Shown piece after piece: positions 48,872 to 57,936 of a stretch of 64,000 nucleotides of DNA; within the stretch, counting starts at the first letter, position 1, and each line of letters begins with the position of its first letter. Source of the stretch: Spiribacter halobius (GTDB lineage: Bacteria > Pseudomonadota > Gammaproteobacteria > Nitrococcales > Nitrococcaceae); assembly GCF_020883455.1 (NCBI RefSeq), contig NZ_CP086615.1, forward strand, positions 1,674,001 to 1,738,000. Reading direction: 5' to 3'. The position numbers and the translations under genes were made by a program. The notes under the pieces were generated by a model. It did not search any database, was not told the DNA's origin, and was given only the letters and a program-made list of their open reading frames with translations.

Positions 48872-49390
48872 ATGCCTGAGCGGCTGTTCTTCGCCGTGCA
48901 GCCACCCCCGCCGTCCCGTGCCATGCTGGCCGGAAGTGTCGCCGCCATGGGCCGCCCGGCCCGCCGCGTGCACGCGGATGACCTGCATCTGACGCTGGCC
49001 TTTCTGGGCGAGGTCGGGGGCACCGAGGCACCGAGCCGTGCCGGTGACCGGGCGGCGACGCAGGCGCCGCCGTTCTCCCTGGCGCTGGATCGGTTCGGGC
49101 TGTGGCGTCGCCGGGGGATCGCCTATGCCGCGCCGAGCCGGGTGCCGAGTGCCCTGCTCGCGCTGCACTCGGCGCTGTGGTCGGCCCTCGAGGCGGAGGG
49201 CTGGTCGCGGGAGCGCCGCCCCTTCCGCCCGCACCTGACCCTTGCCCGCGGTGCGGTGAGGGCGCCCCGTCAGGTGACGGTGGATCCCTGGCGGGTCGAG
49301 CACCTGCTGCTGCTGGCGAGCGGTCCACCACCGGCACCGCGTTATCGGGTGCTGGCGTCCTGGGCGCTCGGCGGTGCGGCGGCGGAGTAG
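48872..49390 (+). CDS. thpR: RNA 2',3'-cyclic phosphodiesterase ThpR
   Basis: A 172-residue 2H phosphoesterase of the LigT/ThpR family. Both HxTx motifs are present: HLTLAFLGE and HLTLARG. In E. coli the enzyme hydrolyses RNA 2',3'-cyclic phosphates and can ligate tRNA halves in vitro; its physiological role is unclear. The ATG is 2 bp after the right arm of the palindromic element, so any ribosome binding site must lie inside the element (AGGATT at 48862-48867), and translation could depend on whether that arm is paired. Confidence 0.9.
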   Translation: MPERLFFAVQPPPPSRAMLAGSVAAMGRPARRVHADDLHLTLAFLGEVGGTEAPSRAGDRAATQAPPFSLALDRFGLWRRRGIAYAAPSRVPSALLALHSALWSALEAEGWSRERRPFRPHLTLARGAVRAPRQVTVDPWRVEHLLLLASGPPPAPRYRVLASWALGGAAAE

Positions 49391-49467
49391 GGTGCGGAAT
49401 CCGGCATCGGACGCTCTCTCGCCGGGCGGCGGCGCCGCGGACCGGTCCGGCGCCGGGGCTGGGAGCA

Positions 49468-49488
49468 GTTCCGCTTCTGTGGAATAAT
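49468..49488 (+). promoter_or_regulatory. Candidate recA -10 box with partial GTTC-N7 box
   Basis: AATAAT (49483-49488) is a good -10 about 40 nt before recA, without a clear -35, as expected for a regulated promoter. Immediately upstream GTTC-N7-GTGG (49468-49482) matches six of the eight fixed bases of the lexA-mrfA box. No CTGT-N8-ACAG enterobacterial SOS box is present. Confidence 0.4.
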
Positions 49489-49528
49489 CGGCGGCCGTTT
49501 TACGACTCACGCGAGCTCAGAGGTGGGC

Positions 49529-50560
<1,032 letters not shown>

Positions 50561-50567
50561 GGCAAGC

Positions 50568-51044
50568 GTGGACGACGCCGACGAGGACGCTGTACGTGAG
50601 CAGGCCGTGCGTCTGCTGGCCCGGCGCGAGCACTCCCGCCGGGAGCTGGCGCGCAAGCTCGGCCAGCGCGGTCACCCGGCCCCGGTGATAGGCCGCGCGC
50701 TGGACGAGCTGGCGGCCGAGAACCTGCAGAGCGACGCGCGTTTCGCCGAGGCCTACGTCCGCAGCCGGCTGGAGCGGGGCTACGGTCCGGTGCGCATCGA
50801 GGCGGAGCTCGGCGAGCGCGGGGTGGATGCGGCCCTCGTCCGCCCGCTGCTCGAGGCCGATGACGACGAGTGGATCGAGCGCTGCCGCGAGGCCCACGCC
50901 CGGCGCTTCGGCCACGCCCCGGGCGACCTGCGGGAGCGCGCCAGGCAGACGCGCTTTCTCGCCAACCGGGGCTTCAGTGCCAGCCAGATTCGGCGCACTC
51001 TTGAGCTGGCAGGGGCCGCAGAGCCCGCCGACCGCGACGCGTAA
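50568..51044 (+). CDS. recX: Regulatory protein RecX
   Basis: A 158-residue all-helical RecX protein with GTG start. RLLARREHSRRELARKLGQR and AEAYVRSRLERGYGPVRIEA correspond to the first two three-helix repeats; RARQTRFLANRGFSASQIRR is the third. It binds within the RecA filament groove and limits RecA activity. It sits between recA and alaS, as in E. coli, and is probably cotranscribed with recA. Confidence 0.95.
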   Translation: MDDADEDAVREQAVRLLARREHSRRELARKLGQRGHPAPVIGRALDELAAENLQSDARFAEAYVRSRLERGYGPVRIEAELGERGVDAALVRPLLEADDDEWIERCREAHARRFGHAPGDLRERARQTRFLANRGFSASQIRRTLELAGAAEPADRDA

Positions 51045-51056
51045 CAACGGACCGAC

Positions 51057-53663
51057 ATGACCACCAAGACCAGCGCAGAGATCCGCACCGCGTTCCACGA
51101 GTTCTTCCGCGAGCGCGGGCACGAAGTGGTGCCGAGCAGCCCGCTGGTGCCCGCGAACGACCCGACGCTGCTGTTCACCAACGCCGGCATGGTCCAGTTC
51201 AAGGATGTCTTCCTCGGCCGGGAGCAGCGGCCCTACAGCCGGGCCGTCACCAGCCAGCGCTGCGTGCGCGCCGGCGGCAAGCACAACGATCTGGAGAACG
51301 TGGGCTACACGGCCCGGCATCACACGTTCTTCGAGATGCTCGGCAACTTCAGCTTCGGCGACTACTTCAAGCGCGACGCCATCCGCTACGCCTGGACGTT
51401 CCTCACCGAGGTGCTGGAACTGCCGCCGGAGAGGCTCTGGGTCACCGTCTACGAGGAGGACGACGAGGCCGCGCAGCTCTGGCTGGAGGATATCGGCGTC
51501 GACCCCGGGCGCTTCTCCCGCATCGGCGCCGAGGACAACTTCTGGTCCATGGGCGACACCGGCCCCTGCGGCCCGTGCTCCGAGATCTTCTACGATCACG
51601 GCCCCGAGGTGCCCGGCGGACCGCCCGGCACCCCCGAGGAAGACGGCGACCGTTACGTCGAGATCTGGAATCTGGTGTTCATGCAGTACGACCGGGCCGC
51701 GGACGGCTCCCTGGCGCCGCTGCCGAGCCCGTCCATCGACACCGGCATGGGGCTCGAGCGCATCGCCGCCGTGGTCCAGGGCGTGCACAACAACTTCGAG
51801 ATCGATCTCTTCCGCAATCTGGTGAGCGCCGCGGCCCGCCTTGCCGGCACCGACGAGCTCGAGAACAGCTCGCTGCGGGTAATCGCCGATCACATCCGGG
51901 CCTGTGCCTTCCTCATTGTCGACGGCGTATTCCCGAGCAACGAGGGTCGCGGCTACGTGCTGCGGCGGATCATCCGCCGGGCGGTGCGCCATGGCTACAA
52001 GCTCGGCATCGCCGAGCCGTTCTTCCATCGCCTGGTGGCGCCGCTGGTCACGGAGATGGGCGACGCGTACCCGGAGCTGCCGGCGGCTCAGGAAACCGTC
52101 GAGCGCATCCTGCGCCAGGAGGAGGAGCGCTTCCGCGAGACCCTGGAGCAGGGCCTGAAGCTCCTGGGCGAGGACCTGGACCGCCTGGAGGGTGGCACCA
52201 TACCCGGCGAGACGGTGTTCAAGCTCTACGACACCTTCGGCTTCCCCGTGGACCTCACTGCCGATATCGCCCGCGAGCGCGGCCTCGAGCTGGACATGGC
52301 GGGGTTCGAGCGCGCGATGACGGCCCAGCGCGAGCGCGCCCGGGCCGCCAGCACCTTCCGCGCCGAGTACGGCGGTGCGGCGGACTTCGGTGGTCGCAGC
52401 GATTTCACCGGCTACACCGAGAGCGAGGATGTCGGCCGCGTGATCGGCCTCTACCGCGAGGGTGGTGCCGTCAACCGGCTCGAGGCCGGGGACCAGGGCA
52501 TGGTGATCCTCGACCGCACGCCGTTCTATGCCGAGGCCGGCGGCCAGGTCGGGGACACCGGCTGGCTGGTGGCCGAAGGCTTCGTCTTCGAGGTACAGGA
52601 TACGGTCCGCTACGGCGCCGCCCACGGCCATCTCGGCGTGGTCCGCGAGGGCGGCATCGGTCTCGACGAGGCGGTGGATGCCCGCATCGACCGCGAGCGC
52701 CGCGCCCGCACCGAGCTCAACCACACCGCGACGCATCTTCTGCATGCAGCCCTGCGTGAGGTGCTCGGCGAGCATGTGCGCCAGAAGGGCTCCCTGGTGG
52801 CGCCGGAGCGCCTGCGCTTCGACTTTGCCCACTTCGAGCCCGTGACCCGGGAGCAGCTGCAGCGCGTCGAGGCCCTGGTGAACGACCAGATCCGCGCGGA
52901 CGAGCCCGCCGAGATCTTCGAGACCGACTACGACAAGGCCATCGCCCTCGGCGCCATGGCACTGTTCGGCGAGAAGTACGGGGATCGGGTGCGCGTGGTG
53001 CGCTTCGGCGACTTCTCCACCGAGCTCTGCGGTGGCACCCACGTCGCCCGGGCCGGGCGCATCGGCTACTGCAAGCTGGTGAGCGAGGGCGGCGTCTCCG
53101 CTGGCGTGCGCCGGGTCGAGGCAGTCACCGGCGATGCCGCGGTGCGCTGGGTGCAGGATGTCGAGGCACGCCTCGGCAGGGTGTCCGAGCTGCTCCGGGT
53201 GAGCCCGGAGAACGTCGCCGTGCGGGTGGAGCAGGAGCTGGAGCGCAGCCGCGGGCTGGAGCGCGAGCTGGGCCGCCTGCAGCAGAAGCTCGCCAGCGCC
53301 GCCGGCAGCGACCTCGCCGGGCGCGCCGAGCCCGTGGACGGGCTGCAGGTGCTGGCCTCGCGGGTGGACGGCGACGGCAAGTCGCTGCGCGAGACCGTGG
53401 ACCAGCTGAAGAACAAGCTGGGCAGCGCGGCCATCGTGCTGGCGAGCGTCGACGGCGGCAAGGTGCGGCTGGTGGCGGGAGTCACCCCGGACGCCACCGA
53501 CCGGATCAAGGCCGGCGAGCTGGTCAACGCCGTGGCCACCCAGGTTGGCGGCCGTGGCGGCGGCCGCGCCGATTTCGCCCAGGCCGGCGGCAGCGACCCC
53601 GAGCGCCTGGATCAGGCCCTCGCCTCGGTCACGGACTGGGTGCGGGCGCAGCTTTCCGGCTAG
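51057..53663 (+). CDS. alaS: Alanyl-tRNA synthetase
   Basis: An 868-residue class II synthetase, near the E. coli length (876). Motifs include [24 protein letters not shown] N-terminus, [40 protein letters not shown] motif 2, the editing-domain [11 protein letters not shown] and [10 protein letters not shown] zinc motif, and a C-terminal C-Ala domain with [15 protein letters not shown]. It charges tRNA-Ala and removes mischarged Ser and Gly. It starts 12 nt after recX. Confidence 0.98.
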   Translation: MTTKTSAEIRTAFHEFFRERGHEVVPSSPLVPANDPTLLFTNAGMVQFKDVFLGREQRPYSRAVTSQRCVRAGGKHNDLENVGYTARHHTFFEMLGNFSFGDYFKRDAIRYAWTFLTEVLELPPERLWVTVYEEDDEAAQLWLEDIGVDPGRFSRIGAEDNFWSMGDTGPCGPCSEIFYDHGPEVPGGPPGTPEEDGDRYVEIWNLVFMQYDRAADGSLAPLPSPSIDTGMGLERIAAVVQGVHNNFEIDLFRNLVSAAARLAGTDELENSSLRVIADHIRACAFLIVDGVFPSNEGRGYVLRRIIRRAVRHGYKLGIAEPFFHRLVAPLVTEMGDAYPELPAAQETVERILRQEEERFRETLEQGLKLLGEDLDRLEGGTIPGETVFKLYDTFGFPVDLTADIARERGLELDMAGFERAMTAQRERARAASTFRAEYGGAADFGGRSDFTGYTESEDVGRVIGLYREGGAVNRLEAGDQGMVILDRTPFYAEAGGQVGDTGWLVAEGFVFEVQDTVRYGAAHGHLGVVREGGIGLDEAVDARIDRERRARTELNHTATHLLHAALREVLGEHVRQKGSLVAPERLRFDFAHFEPVTREQLQRVEALVNDQIRADEPAEIFETDYDKAIALGAMALFGEKYGDRVRVVRFGDFSTELCGGTHVARAGRIGYCKLVSEGGVSAGVRRVEAVTGDAAVRWVQDVEARLGRVSELLRVSPENVAVRVEQELERSRGLERELGRLQQKLASAAGSDLAGRAEPVDGLQVLASRVDGDGKSLRETVDQLKNKLGSAAIVLASVDGGKVRLVAGVTPDATDRIKAGELVNAVATQVGGRGGGRADFAQAGGSDPERLDQALASVTDWVRAQLSG

Positions 53664-53696
53664 CGCAGGCGCCAGGGAACCGGGAGACAGAAGAAC

Positions 53697-54965
53697 ATGG
53701 CACTCATCGTTCAGAAATTCGGCGGCTCCTCGGTGGGCAGCATCGAGCGCATCGAGAACGTCGCCCGCAAGGCCATTCAGAGCCGCGAGGCCGGCCATGA
53801 CGTGGTCGTGGTGGTCTCGGCCATGAAGGGCGAGACCGACCGGCTGCTCAAGCTCGCCCACGAGGCGGCGCAGACCGCGAGCCCGCGGCCGCGCGAGCTG
53901 GATCTGCTGCTCTCCACCGGCGAGACGGTCACGATCACGCTGCTCACCATGGTGCTGGAGCGGCTCGGCGCCCCGGCGCGCTGCTATACCGGCGCCCAGG
54001 TGCGCATCCTTACCGACAGCGCCTTCAGCAAGGCGCGCATCCAGGACATCGACGACGAGATCATCCGCGAGGATCTGCAGCTCGGGCGGATCGTTGTCGT
54101 CGCCGGCTTCCAGGGCGTCGACGAGAACGGCTCGATCACCACCCTCGGCCGCGGCGGATCGGATACCACGGCGGTGGCCCTGGCGGCGGCGCTCGGCGCC
54201 GACGAGTGCCAGATCTACACCGACGTGGATGGCGTCTACACGACGGACCCACGGGTGGTGCCCACCGCACGACGACTGGACCGGATCACCTTCGAGGAGA
54301 TGCTGGAGCTGGCGAGCCTCGGCTCCAAGGTGCTGCAGATCCGGGCCGTGGAGTTCGCGGGCAAGTACCGGGTTCCGCTGCGGGTCCTCTCGAGCTTCGA
54401 GGAGGGGCCGGGCACACTGATCACGATGGAGGGAGAGAACATGCCTCAGGGGAGCATGGAGGAGCCGCTGATCGCCGGCATCGCGTTCAACCGCGATGAG
54501 GCTAAGCTGACGGTGATCGGAGTGCCGGACAAGCCCGGCATCGCGGCCCGCATCCTCGGGCCGATCGCGAAGGCCAACATCGAAGTCGACATGATCGTTC
54601 AGAACATCAGCAACGAGGGCATGACCGACTTCACCTTCACGGTGCACAAGAACGAGTACGAGCGGGCAATGGAGATCCTCCGGGACCAGGCCAAGGAGAT
54701 GGGCGCACGCGAGGTCTTCGGTGACACCGGCATCGTGAAGCTGTCGCTGGTCGGTGTGGGCATGCGTTCCCACGCCGGCGTGGCGAGCCGGATGTTTGAT
54801 GCCCTGGCGGATGAGGGCATCAACATCCAGATGATCTCCACCTCGGAAATCAAGATCTCGGTGGTGATCGATGAGAAATACCTGGAACTCGGCACCCGCG
54901 CCCTGCACAAGGCCTTCGAGCTCGACGACGAGGAAGGCCGGACCGTGCGGGTCGAGGGCAACTAG
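53697..54965 (+). CDS. lysC: Aspartate kinase
   Basis: A 422-residue monofunctional aspartokinase of the Pseudomonas/Corynebacterium type. KFGGSSVGS at the N-terminus, the catalytic region LGRGGSDTTAVALAAALGA and DVDGVYTTDPRVV are conserved. Two C-terminal ACT domains (about 270-340 and 350-415, the latter including AGVASRMFDALADEGINIQM) would bind lysine and/or threonine. It supplies aspartyl phosphate for lysine, threonine and methionine synthesis. The alaS-lysC-csrA order is common in pseudomonads and relatives. A 225-bp gap before csrA contains an 8-bp stem at 55059-55078 without a T-run. Confidence 0.96.
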   Translation: MALIVQKFGGSSVGSIERIENVARKAIQSREAGHDVVVVVSAMKGETDRLLKLAHEAAQTASPRPRELDLLLSTGETVTITLLTMVLERLGAPARCYTGAQVRILTDSAFSKARIQDIDDEIIREDLQLGRIVVVAGFQGVDENGSITTLGRGGSDTTAVALAAALGADECQIYTDVDGVYTTDPRVVPTARRLDRITFEEMLELASLGSKVLQIRAVEFAGKYRVPLRVLSSFEEGPGTLITMEGENMPQGSMEEPLIAGIAFNRDEAKLTVIGVPDKPGIAARILGPIAKANIEVDMIVQNISNEGMTDFTFTVHKNEYERAMEILRDQAKEMGAREVFGDTGIVKLSLVGVGMRSHAGVASRMFDALADEGINIQMISTSEIKISVVIDEKYLELGTRALHKAFELDDEEGRTVRVEGN

Positions 54966-55190
54966 ACCGGGCCAGGAAAGGACAGTCCCCGGGGCGCGGA
55001 ACGCGCTTCGGGCGGCAGAGTCCCACTTTTGAGGGTTCGGCTGGAACGCAAGGATCAGCGTCACCCGCGGGGGTGACGGCTGGACGAGGGCCTGACAGCG
55101 GGGCAGGGCGTGGAGTGCCCGTGACCCGTTGGCAGGCGTCGTGGCCGCGGGGGCGGCAGGTGCTGCGACAATCTACGAGGAGTCGGGAAG

Positions 55191-55397
55191 ATGCTCATTC
55201 TCACGCGCAGGGTCGGAGAGACCCTGATGATCGGCGATGAGGTAACGGTCACCGTATTGGGTGTGAAGGGAAATCAGGTGCGGATCGGAGTGAATGCCCC
55301 GCGCAATGTGTCGGTGCATCGCGAGGAGATCTACGACCGCATTCAGAAGGAAGAGCAGGACGACGAGCCGGAGGGGTCCGACGGCACGCCGTCCTGA
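55191..55397 (+). CDS. csrA: Carbon storage regulator CsrA
   Basis: A 68-residue RNA-binding regulator. [20 protein letters not shown] and the GxxG-like [20 protein letters not shown] with [10 protein letters not shown] are near-identical to the family. It binds GGA motifs in message leaders and regulates carbon metabolism, biofilm and motility, which links it functionally to the cyclic-di-GMP genes in this window. An AGGAGTCGG ribosome binding site precedes the ATG; it contains a GGA, compatible with autoregulation. A 9-bp hairpin (55407-55427) follows the gene. Confidence 0.98.
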   Translation: MLILTRRVGETLMIGDEVTVTVLGVKGNQVRIGVNAPRNVSVHREEIYDRIQKEEQDDEPEGSDGTPS

Positions 55398-55505
55398 GGC
55401 CGGTTTACGGCAACGGCACGTTGCCGTATCCTCTGCCGCGCAGATTGCGGACTGGCCGGAACAATGGCCACGCCCGCGGGCCTCGCTTCGCGGGGCGGGA
55501 TCACC

Positions 55506-55597
55506 GGAGAGATGGCCGAGTGGCTGAAGGCGCTCCCCTGCTAAGGGAGTAAGGGCTTAACCGCCCTTCGAGGGTTCGAATCCCTCTCTCTCCGCCA
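55506..55597 (+). tRNA. tRNA-Ser (GCT anticodon)
   Basis: A 92-nt class II tRNA. The acceptor arms GGAGAGA and TCTCTCC pair, the anticodon stem CTCCC/GGGAG encloses CTGCTAA with anticodon GCT at 55540-55542, and a long variable arm precedes GGGTTCGAATCCC. CCA is encoded. The position after csrA matches E. coli serV. Confidence 0.97.
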
Positions 55598-55710
55598 AAC
55601 AGCGCCGGGGCGGTCAACCCGCCCCGGCCCTGTCGAGTCGAAGGAAGCAAAGCTCGGCGTTGGCTTGACCGCTCAATCCAATCCCGACATACTTCGCGGC
55701 TCTCCAATCA

Positions 55711-55787
55711 GCGCCTGTAGCTCAACTGGACAGAGCACCTGACTACGGATCAGGAGGTTGGGGGTTCGAATCCTCCCGGGCGCGCCA
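55711..55787 (+). tRNA. tRNA-Arg (ACG anticodon)
   Basis: A 77-nt tRNA with acceptor GCGCCTG/CGGGCGC, anticodon stem CCTGA/TCAGG, anticodon ACG at 55745-55747, T-arm GGGGTTCGAATCC and encoded CCA. Its last 19 nt start the 1986-bp repeat unit that recurs 2112 bp downstream. Order after tRNA-Ser matches E. coli serV-argV. Confidence 0.97.
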
Positions 55788-55793
55788 AACATG

Positions 55794-55820
55794 ACAGCCG
55801 GCACTCGTGCCGGCTGTTTT
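55794..55820 (+). terminator. Terminator of the tRNA operon, intron target site
   Basis: ACAGCCGGCAC (55794-55804) and GTGCCGGCTGT (55807-55817) pair perfectly and are followed by TTTTCGTT. The first group II intron begins directly after, at 55825, as expected for introns that home to terminator stem-loops. Confidence 0.93.
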
Positions 55821-55824
55821 CGTT

Positions 55825-57754
55825 GTGCGCCGGGCACGGCGCGCCGGCGCCGTGACCGGCGCTGGATAACCGGTGAGCGAAAGCGAGCCGGGAAGTGGCC
55901 TGGGGGTGGAAGTCCCCTGCGGGCCCTGGTGACGGGAACCGCGAGCCGAACGGCAAGGGCATCATCGTGAGGTGCTGTCTGAAGGAAGCCTCAGGCGAAT
56001 CTCCGACCCGACGAACAGGAACCGCATAGGAGGCGTGTCGTCGCGGGCGAGCAGGCAACGATCTGCGAACCCGATGTCACCCCGGAGCGGCGATACGTAG
56101 ATGCGGCGGGTGTGGAGTGAAGGTCACGCGCCTTACCCCGGGAGGTCTGTCGGGCTGCTGTGAGCTACCGGCGCCGCGAGGTGCCGGGAAGGCCTGGCAG
56201 AAGTCAGCCGAGGCCATAGTAGTCGCCGGCACAGGGCGGCGAAGGGCCGAACGCGTGGAGCCGATCCGGCACTGGAGTGCTCGATGGCCGAAGCAGGCGT
56301 AGGCGAGGCGGCTGAGAGGTTGCCGCATCCCCGGAGGGCTGACGGCGGAACCGTCGGAGGTACGGGTGATGGACGCCAAGCGGCTGCGGCGCGCTCGAGA
56401 CGAGCCGGGTCCGAGTCGACGGCGCTGCTGGAGGCGGCGCTGTGTCGCGAGAACCTGATGGCGGCCTACCGGCGGGTGGTGCGCAACCGGGGGGCCCCCG
56501 GCATCGACGGAGTGACCGTCGATGAGCTGTGGGCCTACTGCCAGGCGCACTGGTCGTCGATCCGCGAGCGGCTGCTGGAGGGGACGTACCGTCCCTCGCC
56601 GGTACGGGAGGTGAAGATCCCCAAGCCCGGGGGTGGCTCCCGGGCACTGGGCATCCCGACCGTGGTCGACCGGCTGATCCAGCAGGCGCTGGTGCAGGTG
56701 CTCACCCCGATCCTCGACCCGACGTTCTCGGGTGAGAGCTACGGCTTTCGCCCGGGGCGCAGTGCCCATCAGGCCGTCGAGCGTGCCCGCGGGCACGTGG
56801 CGGCGGGGCAGCGCTGGGTCGTGGACCTCGATCTGGCGCAGTTCTTCGACCGGGTCAATCATGACGTGCTGATGGCCCGGTTAGCGCGTCGGATCGAGGA
56901 CCGGCGGGTGCTGCGCCTGATCCGGCGCTACCTGCAGGCCGGGGTGATGGCCGGTGGCGTGGTCTCGCCGCGGGCGGCGGGGACGCCGCAGGGCGGGCCG
57001 CTCTCGCCCCTGCTCTCGAACGTCCTGCTGGACGAGCTCGACCGGGAGCTGGAGCGGCGCGGCCACCGCTTCGTGCGTTACGCCGATGACGTCAGCGTCT
57101 ACGTGCGCTCGCCCGAAGCGGGTGCGCGCGTGCTGGCATCGCTGGAGCGGTTCCTGTGGCGGCGGCTGCGCCTGGTGGTCAACCGTGAGAAGAGTGCGGT
57201 GGACCGCCCGTGGAAGCGCACGCTGCTCGGCTACAGCATGACCGCGCACCGTGAGCCGCGGCTGCGGGTGGCCCCCAGCTCGGTGCAGCGGCTCAAGGCC
57301 CGCCTGCGGGCCGCGCTGCGCCGCGGGCGGGGCCGCCACCTGCAGCGGGTGCTGGCGGCGCTGCAGCCGCTCATCCGGGGCTGGGTGGCCTACTTCCGCT
57401 TCGCCGAAGTCAAGGCGGCGTTCGAGGCGCTGGACCAGTGGCTCCGGCGCCGCCTGCGTTGCCTGCTGTGGCGGCAGTGGAAGCGCTGGCGCACCCGCGC
57501 CCGGCGGCTGATGCAGCACGGTGTCGAGCGCCTGCGAGCGTATCGCTCCGCCACCAACGGGCGTGGCCCGTGGTGGAACGCGGGGGCGGCCCACATGCAC
57601 GTGGCCATCCCCGCGCGCTGGCTGCACCGTCAGGGTCTCGTGAGCTTCCTCGGCGAGCACCGTCGACTTGCGAGCGCTGCGTGAACCGCCGTATACGGCC
57701 CCGTACGTACGGTGGTGTGAGAGCCGGGGCGGGTGACCGCCCCGGCTACTCGAT
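55825..57754 (+). mobile_element. Group II intron, bacterial class C type, copy 1
   Basis: The 1930-nt element begins GTGCGCC, fitting the GUGYG 5' consensus, and ends CTACTCGAT, fitting an AY 3' end. Domain V is the CCGCCGTATACGGCC..GTACGTACGGTGG hairpin (57688-57718) and domain VI the GCCGGGGCGG/CCGCCCCGGC stem after it. A 460-nt 5' ribozyme region precedes the reverse transcriptase frame. Placement right behind an intrinsic terminator is the established habit of class C introns. The second copy allows the 3' boundary to be set: identity stops at this base. Confidence 0.92.
56284..57684 (+). CDS. ltrA: Group II intron reverse transcriptase/maturase, copy 1
   Basis: About 466 residues. The reverse transcriptase motifs are in order: NRGAPGIDGVTVDELW, VREVKIPKPGGGSRALGIPT, FSGESYGFRPGRSAHQAVER, VVDLDLAQFFDRVNHDVLMA, TPQGGPLSPLLSNVLLDELD and catalytic YADD (residues 266-269) in FVRYADDVSVYV. 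The maturase X domain follows (LIRGWVAYFRFAEVKAAFEA), and no HNH endonuclease is present, as usual in class C. The N-terminus before ESTALLEAALCRENL is not conserved, and the true start is uncertain. Confidence 0.95.
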   Translation: MAEAGVGEAAERLPHPRRADGGTVGGTGDGRQAAAARSRRAGSESTALLEAALCRENLMAAYRRVVRNRGAPGIDGVTVDELWAYCQAHWSSIRERLLEGTYRPSPVREVKIPKPGGGSRALGIPTVVDRLIQQALVQVLTPILDPTFSGESYGFRPGRSAHQAVERARGHVAAGQRWVVDLDLAQFFDRVNHDVLMARLARRIEDRRVLRLIRRYLQAGVMAGGVVSPRAAGTPQGGPLSPLLSNVLLDELDRELERRGHRFVRYADDVSVYVRSPEAGARVLASLERFLWRRLRLVVNREKSAVDRPWKRTLLGYSMTAHREPRLRVAPSSVQRLKARLRAALRRGRGRHLQRVLAALQPLIRGWVAYFRFAEVKAAFEALDQWLRRRLRCLLWRQWKRWRTRARRLMQHGVERLRAYRSATNGRGPWWNAGAAHMHVAIPARWLHRQGLVSFLGEHRRLASAA

Positions 57755-57880
57755 TGGTGGGCCCGGGAGGATTCGAACCCCCAACCCACCATGATCGGGT
57801 TCGACAGGCCCGTGTCAGCGCGCCTGAACGCCGCCGCGCAGCGGTGGCGGCCCGCAGGGCGAGGGCCGCCAGGCCCGAGT
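57755..57880. other. 126-bp segment between the two introns, with an inverted tRNA-Arg fragment
   Basis: The segment begins TGGTGGGCCCGGGAGGATTC, whose first part is the reverse complement of the tRNA-Arg T-arm and 3' region (GGGTTGGGGGTTCGAATCCT on the minus strand), flanked by TGGTGGG/CCCACCA. The rest contains a GGCGGCCC/GGGCCGCC hairpin near its end and nothing I recognise. It has no counterpart after the second intron. It is not a tRNA gene. Confidence 0.7.
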
Positions 57881-57905
57881 AATCCTCCCGGGCGCGCCAA
57901 ACATG

Positions 57906-57932
57906 ACAGCCGGCACTCGTGCCGGCTGTTTT
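57906..57932 (+). terminator. Duplicated tRNA-operon terminator
   Basis: An exact copy of the terminator at 55794-55820, here preceded by only the last 19 nt of tRNA-Arg (57881-57899) and followed by the second intron at 57937. With the tRNA body missing it no longer ends a tRNA transcript. Confidence 0.9.
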
Positions 57933-57936
57933 CGTT

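Noticed and set aside
49391..49528. A canonical CTGT-N8-ACAG SOS box before recA
   Set aside because: No such arrangement is present on either strand; only the partial GTTC-N7-GTGG match was found.
57755..57790. A tRNA gene on the minus strand after intron 1
   Set aside because: Only the T-arm and a 3' end-like portion match tRNA-Arg; anticodon and D arms are missing, so it is a fragment.
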